In this document: in pieces, positions 63,008 through 64,000 of the stretch | Numbering within the stretch: the stretch's first letter is position 1 | Layout: every line of letters begins with the position of its first letter | Assembly: GCA_020746105.1 (NCBI GenBank) | Contig: CM036619.1 | Span: 5,114,561-5,178,560 of the forward strand | DNA: 64,000 bases | Reading direction: 5' to 3' | From: Trogon surrucura | Lineage: Eukaryota; Chordata; Aves; Trogoniformes; Trogonidae | Notes under the pieces: generated by a model | The model's input: the letters and a program-made list of their open reading frames with translations, nothing else | Told to the model about the DNA's origin: nothing | Database searches by the model: none | Program-made: the position numbers and the translations under genes

Positions 63008-64000
63008 TGGAATTGTATGTCTGAATTCATGACTATTGAATTCAGAAATCTGTTTTCAGAGAGTTTTCCTTTATTTGTGTGGAATGGTAGCTCATAGGGT
63101 TGTTAGTAACAAACGTGTAACCATCGTTTCCTTGTTTCAGTTACGTGGAGGTACATTAGAGTGAAGCTCAGCTCCAACAGTTCAGGCAGATGATCTCTGT
63201 GTGCTGCTGACTGCCATGCCTTCTTCGTATTTTTTTTTTTTCCCCTTGTAAAATGATTTTTGATTCTGCCCTTGCTTCGCGTACTTTGAATTCTAGGCAC
63301 GACTTCACGTTTTGTAGCAGCCTTTTCAAGATTTTTTACTGTTGTGTTTTTATTTGTAGTGTTACAGGGAGGAGGGAGGTCAAAAAATGTCATCCTGTCT
63401 GTCTCCTGTGTGCCACAGATGTTCATTTTCAGCTTCACGCAGGAAAAAAAAAATAAATTGAAATTCGCTCTGTGTGTGTGACAAAGTGTTTCTGAGGACA
63501 AGTGTTCAAATGCAATATTGTCAAGCTATTTTTAGCCAACTGCTGTCCCTATAGTGCTGTTTAAAGATTCAGCTCAGGCTGCTAATAGATATATTTATAA
63601 CCATTCTGTCAACTGCCGCAGCGTGAGTGCTGTTACAGATGATAATTCTATTCTTGGAAGCAGTGCCATGGTTACCATTCCCCTGGCTGCTCAAATAGAA
63701 GCTATACATCTGTACACACTTAGTAACATTTTAATATGCGAACACGTTTTTACACTGCGAGAAAGAGCAAAGCCAGATGTGATACTAAAAGAAGTAATAC
63801 AGGCAAAAAAAAAAACAAACATAAAGAAGTAAAATCGGTGTATTTGCTTGTTTAATAAAATCCTGTAACTTCAGTGTTACGCATTCTGAAGCCTGGGTGT
63901 GAAAGAAAATGTACGAGAGGTTTTTAACTGCCTTGTGCTGGGATTTATTTTAAATGTGAGCGATTCACTGCTGCTTGTTTCGCGCCAGATTGGTAATGTA

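Larger units (their letters stand above)
37637..64000 (+). other. TRAPPC9: TRAPPC9 intron, 5' part (>26 kb, runs off the window)
   Basis: It opens with donor GTAAGT. Large introns in this part of TRAPPC9 agree with the very large size of the vertebrate gene. Named contents: CR1 copies at 43704, 44755, 50293, 56907, the nested set at 61613-62540 and 62650, AT tracts near 42320 and 62912, short tandem repeats, an RFX-like palindrome at 38967 and a CTCF-like motif at 60144. A search by eye for the next exon (peptide like TLEAVLNFKYSGG) found nothing. Stretches 37637-43700, 45254-50290, 50760-56900, 57230-61610 and 62815-64000 otherwise show no feature I can name. Confidence 0.75.

Noticed and set aside
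37637-64000. Next TRAPPC9 exon
   Set aside because: Looked for a peptide like TLEAVLNFKYSGG after an acceptor in the right phase and found none. The exon most likely lies beyond the window.
37637-64000. An intronic PEG13-like noncoding RNA as in mammals
   Set aside because: No CpG-rich promoter or related sequence is visible; PEG13 is known from placental mammals.

Overview
The window looks like bird genomic DNA. Its only recognisable gene is part of TRAPPC9 (also called NIBP or TRS120), encoded on the + strand. Five exons (6784-6910, 8473-8605, 15876-16039, 23552-23704, 37512-37636) join without any frame conflict into 234 codons. By recalled comparison with the human protein, these cover about residues 615-850 of an ~1,150-residue product. 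TRAPPC9 is a core subunit of the TRAPPII complex, which activates RAB GTPases in Golgi and endosomal traffic; these exons encode part of its beta-sandwich (Ig-like) C-terminal half. The bird assignment rests on two things: CR1 LINE tails with the ATTCTRTGATTCTRTG-type 3' end are abundant, and no mammalian SINE or L1 was seen. I cannot name the species. Layout: 1-6783 is the end of an upstream intron. The exons are then separated by introns of about 1.6, 7.3, 7.5 and 13.8 kb. From 37637 to the right edge (more than 26 kb) lies one unfinished intron; the next expected exon, which should begin with a peptide like TLEAVLNFKYSGG, was not found. No promoter, CpG island, 5' or 3' gene end, tRNA or other RNA gene could be supported. 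The introns are AT-rich and mostly unrecognised. About twenty CR1 fragments can be seen, all truncated at the 5' end; roughly two thirds lie antisense to TRAPPC9. Two places show CR1 inserted into CR1 (12917-14165 and 61613-62540). A much older CR1 relative lies at 26578-27425. One block (30785-31035) may be a fossil of an avian LTR element. The remainder is simple repeats, AT tracts and a few candidate protein-binding sites (CTCF-like, RFX/X-box-like). I see no operon-like cluster, defence system, CRISPR array or other new multi-gene system. The most informative items are the nested CR1 history, the ancient CR1 relic, and a few candidate regulatory or cryptic-exon sequences, all modest in strength.
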